Of a DNA stretch of 64,000 bases, positions 58,255-64,000 are shown one piece after another. The notes beneath the pieces are model-generated. The model had not been told where the DNA came from. It saw nothing but the letters and a program-made list of their open reading frames with translations, and did not search any database. The stretch is from contig NC_079489.1 in NCBI RefSeq assembly GCF_020520425.1, positions 81,164,810 through 81,228,809 of the forward strand, in the 5' to 3' direction. Every line of letters begins with the position of its first letter. Position 1 is the first letter of the stretch. This stretch comes from Spinacia oleracea. Taxonomy: Eukaryota > Streptophyta > Magnoliopsida > Caryophyllales > Amaranthaceae. A program made the position numbers and the translations under genes.

Positions 58255-60031
58255 GATCTTGCACGCTGTGAGGGGGTCGAAAAAGCACCAGGCTAATGCG
58301 TGACCTTGTCCCTCGTGGGTGTGACGTTTCTTTTTGTCAAATCAAGTGTAATTGGATTTCCTGTGAGTTTACACCCAATTGACTAGTAATATAGGAGTCG
58401 CCATTCAGTTTTTAACGACAATGAGAAAAACTGACAAAACCCGGTTATCGTGACATAAAGGGAGTGCAATTATGTTTGACCACGACGGCCGTAGGTTCCC
58501 TTGTGATCCCTGGTGTGGGGATCTCTCAACATACACCCGCAAGGTAGAGATTGAGGGTTCGAGGGACTGTAACTACCGAGAGGAGTACTCGCTTTTCGAT
58601 AACTCCAGAGGCAGGATATCCTTACTAGCTCAGCATAAATAATTGAAGGGACATGTGTTAACTATTAAACTAATCTGAGTTGATTTTAACAATATGCAAC
58701 ATATAGTACTAGATTGAGCGCGATTATCTGATTTAGATTGTATTAAGGGACCTAGCATGATAATCCAATTTCCCAAAAATACCATATTTATTAGGCGTGA
58801 TAGAACAATCAGATTTAGTTAGTTTAACAGTTCATAAAAAGGGCGAGGAAAGCAATTAAATCATAGAAAAGGGACACATTACGACGCACCCTTGAGAGGT
58901 GCGTCACGGTTCTCAGAAAACTAACCACTTTGACTTTGCTATTTCTCCTTTTATTTAACGAATCTCAAGGTACGGGACATGATACGTTCTGTTCGATTTA
59001 TGGATCGATTGCGACAGAACGCGTGATCAATTTCGCAGCGTGAGGCTTAGGCTTAGGGGTTGGAGTCAATACTCAGAAATAATAATTGTGTGTTGTTCTT
59101 TTTCACGTCGAACTTGGGCTATATTTATAGAAAAGAGTTCGTGGAAAGATAGAATTGTAGAGCTCGAATCCACGAGGAATTAGGAAAGAACACGTCCCAG
59201 GTAATTTCAGCGCCCAGAGCCAGGCGTTGAAAATAGGATCTGGGCTGTTTTCTTAGTCAGATTCGGATTTCTAGAATCCGGAGTGTTTGAGACTTAATCG
59301 AGTCTTTTAGTGCGTATTAACCTTGTGACGGAATGCGTCTGGGCCCGTTACGAACTCTAGGCTCGTTAGAATTTTAATTAATACGTGACTCTTATTTTCG
59401 AATCATATTAGGAATAGGATTCTCTCGTAATCTCTATCTCATTTAAGATTTATGTTGGAGTGCAACACCTAATTCTGACAGGTTTCTATCTTTTATGACT
59501 TGCCACTTTTAACAACTACCCATTGCGGCAGTTACTATTTTTAGCAGGTTTCCATAAATAGCAGGTTTCTATAAATAGCAGGTTTCGGGTGAAATGAAAA
59601 GGGGTGATCGAGATTCGCTATTTTATAGGAGATGCGTTGTGAAGTGGAGATTTATGCTTTCATCATCGAACCTTCCCTTTCGGGAATGGGGACAAAAGTA
59701 GGTGTCTACACACGCACAAGGTGTACAATAGTTTATTGTACACTAGGATAACTTTTACTCAATTTTTTTTGTAACTTTTACCAGTTTTTAAACTTTTAAT
59801 ATGTTTTGATTAACTTTTACACGAAATATTATATCAAAGAAAGTTGATAGATAAACATTTTAAAGAGTAAATAATTAATTTTATACATTATAGTGATTTT
59901 GGAGAAATGAATTTTATTAAAATGAATTTTTTTATCAATAAAAAATAAATAATTTTACATATATAAGGGTAACTTTTAAGCATTTTGAGTAACTTTTATT
60001 CTGGTGTATAAGACTTCTTGTACACCACGTG
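58255..60031. mobile_element. MITE with TTGCACG...GTGTACAA ends, interrupted by a solo LTR
   Basis: Without the LTR at 58267-59710, the left end reads TTGCACGCACAAGGTGTACA and the complemented right end (to about 60031) reads TTTGCACGTGGTGTACAAGA. The body is about 0.33 kb and AT-rich with repeated AACTTTTA words. The target duplication is not clear. Confidence 0.6.
58267..59710 (-). mobile_element. Solo LTR, probably gypsy type
   Basis: 1444 bp with TSD CACGC at 58262-58266 and 59711-59715. On the minus strand it begins TGTAGACACCTACTTTTGTC and ends ...CCCCCTCACA, so TG...CA ends in either view. The TGTAGACACC start is common in Tat/Ogre-like gypsy LTRs; the family is inferred. There is no internal domain on either side, so it is a solo LTR left by recombination. 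Confidence 0.88.
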
Positions 60032-60735
60032 CAAATAAATAAGAATTTATCAAAGCCAAAACTCCTTCCGGGTTAACGTAAAAGGGGGAAAGACAAAATT
60101 ACTCAGGGAGTAGATCTGACAATGGGTTGGGTTGAGTCGGAATCAAGTCGACCCATTTATAAACGGGTTGAGATCTTCCCAACACAACCCGACCTCTTTA
60201 CTTAAATGGATTGAGATTCTCAACCCAGCTTGATTATAAACGGGTTGACCTAAAGTTGACTCATTTAAGTTTTTCCAGTTTAAGTGTAAAAATTGACTTA
60301 GATTTATAACGAAAGAGTCATTTTTTCGAGGCAAATCTCATAGCAAAACTAATACTCCAACATTATTTAGAGAGAAAAATAAGTATTAACGGCTGTTAGA
60401 CTTTAGTTTAAGTTTTAAAAAGAGTAAAACATTCAAAATTAAAATTTTTATGTAGGTTAATTAACCCAGTTAGTTATATGGGTTAGGCGAGTTGCTTCCA
60501 GGTTGAAAATTTCAACCCGACCCAACCCATCTGAGTAAACGAGTTGGATTATATTGACCAATTTAATTAAAAATATTGAAAATCTTGACCGAACCCTATA
60601 TCATTGGATTGGGTTCGATTCCGATTGGTGGGTTGAGTCAGCTTTTGCCGGTTGTATTAAGGAGTTTATAAGAATTTAGGATTAGCTTTTCTGGGGATAA
60701 CTGGAAATGGAAAAGCAGCCTGTAAAAGAAATATA
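60032..60735. other. Intergenic DNA rich in GGGTTG/CAACCC words
   Basis: About 60115-60665 repeats GGGTTGGGTTGAG, AACCCGACC and GGGTTGA in both directions, like the shorter stretch at 33000-33300. It may be an eroded repeat element, but no terminal repeats or target duplication were found. No gene is recognised. Confidence 0.45.
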
Positions 60736-60744
60736 AAACCCTAA
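60736..60744 (+). promoter_or_regulatory. Telo-box in the PDCD2-like promoter
   Basis: AAACCCTAA, directly after ATATAAA (60731-60737). In plants this box is common in promoters of ribosomal-protein and ribosome-assembly genes, which fits the role of the PDCD2/Tsr4 family. Confidence 0.5.
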
Positions 60745-60784
60745 ACCCCTCTTTTTTAAAAAATAATTTAAGTTCAATTTATCA

Positions 60785-61625
60785 TTCTTCATCCTTTCTT
60801 CAAATCTAGTAGCAGTATCCGCAGGCAGACCAATCTACAAGAAGGTATTATTAATCCGATTTCACTTAATATGGCCTCCTCGTGCAGTAATCTGTTGTTA
60901 TAATTTCCCGCGTTTTAATTTACTTGAATTTGTATTTTCACTTAATTGAATTTTTATTTTTCAAAATTCAATTTGTATATCCTCAATTAATTTCCTCCTC
61001 AATCAAATTTATCATCGATATTGTAAGTTTACTCTAATTATTTGATTATTTAAATTTGATCAATATGTTCATGATAATATGACTAATATCATGATTCATG
61101 TTATAGTGTTACTCCGTCTTCCCTTGTTCAATATGTTTATGATTATTTTCCGCAAACAGTATTCTCCACAATTGCAAACAGCTAATTAAATCCGTATCAG
61201 ATTGATAGCAAGTTACTAATTGTTCTATTTTACAATTCTTATAATTTGTAATGTGATCAGGCGCTATTCTTTCTTGATTTATATTAAGTAAAGATAGATT
61301 TTATGTAAATTAGAGTTTTCTTAGAATTACAATTCCTCATAGACTTAGGATTGTACTACTATATATATTTCACTAATGAGAACCTCCCACATAGGGAGAA
61401 TTACATTATTCTACAATCCTTTCTTCATATCCAGCAGCAGTAAACGCAGACCAATCTACAAAAAAGGTACTATTAATCTGATTTCACTTAATATTGCCTC
61501 CTCTTACAGTAATCTGTTGTTTCAATTTCTCGCGCTTTAATTTTATTGAATTTGTATTTTAACTTAATTGAATTTTTATTTCATTTGTATTTATTCAATT
61601 AATTTCCTCCTCAATCAAATTTTAT
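60785..61625 (+). repeat. Direct duplication of the PDCD2-like 5'UTR exon and its donor
   Basis: Copy 1 at about 60785-61010 and copy 2 at about 61412-61625 match over roughly 220 bp. Both include CAGACCAATCTACAA, a GT donor right after it (60845 and 61467) and the AATTAATTTCCTCCTCAATC stretch. Either copy could serve as first exon and splice to the acceptor at 61837-61838, just before the ATG. Confidence 0.8.
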
Positions 61626-61849
61626 ATTTCTGAATTCGTATTCATGATTGGAATTTTAAAATTGGTCTTCATAAACTGAAAATACGAACATCATTCCCAG
61701 TTTTAATGATAATTAGTTAATTGTAAGTTAATATAATTGTATTGGACTGGATTTGATAGTTTGGGGTTTTAAATTAAGCATTTGATTTGAGTTGTATAAG
61801 TTTAAATTAAGTATCTTATGGGCGATTTACTCTTCCAGTTGACTAAGTT

Positions 61850-64000
61850 ATGAGGGAAGTGATTCTTGGCTTGCCTGGACCATGGGCTGATCATAATCTA
61901 GAGCTTGCTGATCATTATACTACCAAAATCGGAGGTCTTCCTGTAAGAGTTTCTGCTCATAATTAACATTGCCCCGGCTTCCTTTAATGTGTACATTATA
62001 TAAATTTGAAGTATTAACTAATCTTATGCCGTCTGTTGTAGGACTGGCCTTTTCCCGAGTCATCTTTAGGATTGGATTTCATCGAGTGTGGTTCGTGTCG
62101 AAGTAAATTGTGCCTAATTTCACAGGTAATGATATGATCTATCAGCTGGAAAAGTTTGTTCTTTTGAAGTTTTGAGATAATGGTCTTTTTATGTTATAGG
62201 TATATGCACCAATTCATGGTGCACCTCTGAAGATCGAAGAGCGTGTAATTTATGTACTTGGTTGCCCTAATCCACCTTGCAGAAGGTATTTTGTGTTTTC
62301 CAAGTCTTTACGGTTATAGTTGTATGTAGCTATGCACCACCGTTTTGATTTCCTCATGAGTTGTGTCTCCACCTTGACGACCTTATAGCTGGCGTGCTAT
62401 TCGTGTTCAGAAGCCTGGAAACTGTGGGGAACCAGAACTTGTCGACTCACAAGCGGCCTCAGCAATTGTTTCATCTTCGGCTTCTGAAATTAAGGCTTCC
62501 AATGATTTGTACTCATTTGAAGCTGAATCAGAGGATGATGGAGATGATGATGATGATGATATAAACTTGGAGGAATTGGGTAGGGCTCTATTTGAAGCTG
62601 CAAGCCTTGCTTCTAAGCCAGCTAAACAAGATGTCAAGAGTAACACTGAGACCAAAACAATACCTCCTTCATTGAATCCGAATTCTAGAAAAGTTGATGC
62701 CACTAGTATGGGTAATTTTTTTATTTCTTTAAGAACAACTCTTTTTGCACTGGGCATGAATTAATAATTGAGCTTTCCGAAGGAATAGGGGACCTGTCAT
62801 GAATACATCGATATCTAACCCCTAATCTCCTATGATAGAGTTAGTCCTTGATACAACTAAAAGTTCAAGAAATGTTAATCTGTAATGCCATAGCTAAAGA
62901 GCTCTAAGTAGTTTCCAAATGATGAACCACAAAATAGTTGAACTCTTTTCCAGTAAGGAGTTATAAAGAGACGAATGTGTCATGTTGCTTATGGTCTTAT
63001 ACTCTTAAAGATTTACCAGTATGTATTTACCCTTAAAGGATATGCTTCCTGTAAATTGCGATAGTGCGGGATCATGGATGAGGCGATGCTGGAAGGAAAT
63101 TACATTGCGACTGGCTTACAACAGAGACCCTAAAATTTTCAATCCAGATTTCCTCTGGAAACGTAAGGTTCCAAAGAGGGTCTTGCAATTAAACTAATGC
63201 CACAATAACTGTAGTATCTAGATCAAATACAGTTTCCTATCTAATGTGTATTTTCTGTGTTACGGTTGCAGAGAGGTGGATTTTTGTGCTTCTCTTCTGC
63301 CTCCCTATGGCAAATATTTCACTATAGGGAGTAGGGAAGTTTTGTCATGCCCAGCTGTCCTTTTAGATCGTTTTTGACAAGGTTTGTTAGTCAAGCTTAG
63401 GGAACATATGGTGTAGACGTGTAGTAGATCCATTGGTGATGTGTTTGCTTGGTGGTTCCATGCATTATCCTGGTCTCACTTTGTGATTATGCTTTAACAG
63501 TTGCTTTCATCTTTCTCTGTTTAGTATTATGCTTGCTGTCAATTTGGATATTGTTGGACTCCTGGTTCCGGGACTTGCAACTATTTCTGTACTTCTTTCA
63601 TTCATTACAAATTAATTTTGTTTCTTATTTGAGAAAATTTTCTGTACATATTTTGATTGCAGAACTTCCTTGCTTTTACGTATACAGTCAAGAGGATAAA
63701 TCTTCCCGGGATTCATCCGCTGTTTGTTCCAGTTATCCTTCACTTTCAGCCGAGGAGGCACAAGCTAAAGATAGTAACGATCCAATAGAGGAAGAAACCT
63801 GGGAAGAAGAACGCTATGAGTATGACAAAGCTTTAAGTGCAGATAGAATTTACCTGAAGTTCAAGAAAAGACTGGACAAATGGCCAGAACAATGTTTCAG
63901 GTATCAACCTACAGAAAACTTTTCAGAAATTTTCTGGACTTGATAGTAACAGATTATAATTGTGCAATTTCACATTTCATTTTCATGTGTTATAGATGCC
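61850..64000 (+). CDS. PDCD2-like protein (ribosomal protein uS5 chaperone family), right end open
   Basis: Exons 61850-61942, 62042-62125, 62200-62285, 62389-62711, 63663-63900 and 63996 onward; all borders are GT-AG and the phases agree. About 275 residues are visible. N-terminal PDCD2/TYPP region: LGLPGPW (6-12), KIGGLPDWPFPE (26-37), then probable zinc ligands C47, C50, C81 and C86 around CGSC and GCPNPPC, with [10 protein letters not shown] between them. The middle has an acidic run ([11 protein letters not shown]) in a low-complexity linker. The C-terminal PDCD2 domain starts with [10 protein letters not shown] and reaches [20 protein letters not shown]2/PDCD2L/Tsr4 proteins bind newly made uS5 (RPS2) and deliver it to the 40S precursor. 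There is no MYND finger, as in PDCD2L. The remaining C-terminal part lies beyond 64000. Confidence 0.92.

Overview
This window is nuclear DNA of a flowering plant. Evidence: spliced genes with GT-AG introns, plant protein families (PAM16, a RIN4/NOI protein, a PDCD2-like protein), Ty1/copia retrotransposons primed by initiator tRNA-Met, an L1-type LINE, a tRNA-derived SINE, Stowaway/mariner elements, a Helitron and Mutator/hAT-like elements. The species cannot be fixed from the sequence; a eudicot is likely.

Layout. (1) 1-26970 is a nest of retroelements. An old copia element (25074-26970, + strand; left part outside the window) holds element C (1-9882 plus 25050-25073). The right LTR of C holds element B (9883-25049, TSD GGACC). 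B holds a 5-kb LINE (17389-22364, 16-bp TSD). C also carries a Stowaway MITE and a foreign LTR-like block. (2) 26971-40300 is the gene-bearing part: a SINE, PAM16 on + (28078-32476), a Mutator-like TIR element (33329-34885), a RIN4/NOI gene on - (35699-39203), a 282-bp Helitron and a second copy of the Stowaway MITE. (3) 40736-45136 holds a hAT-like element, a long GA microsatellite and a 3.3-kb mariner/Stowaway-type element that encodes a protein with only a DNA-binding domain. (4) 45736-56886 is element A, a nearly complete copia retrotransposon on the - strand (TSD GGATG, LTRs 1375 bp). A solo LTR of its own family lies inside its RNase H region (TSD GAATC). Element A itself splits an older TIR element. 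(5) 57245-60110 holds a gypsy-like solo LTR (TSD CACGC) that landed in the end of a MITE. (6) 60736 to the window end is a PDCD2-like gene on +, open at the right edge, with a duplicated 5'UTR exon.

Elements A, B and C share LTR ends, primer-binding site, polypurine tract and a long leader with a GC-rich block. Only A keeps long gag and pol reading frames. B has almost identical LTRs but a non-coding interior with the same eroded layout as C, so the B/C type looks like a non-autonomous family moved in trans by A-like elements. The three cellular genes have unrelated core jobs: mitochondrial protein import, membrane-associated immunity scaffold family, and ribosomal-protein chaperoning. PAM16 and the NOI gene are convergent neighbours, and both families are linked to plant immunity in the literature.
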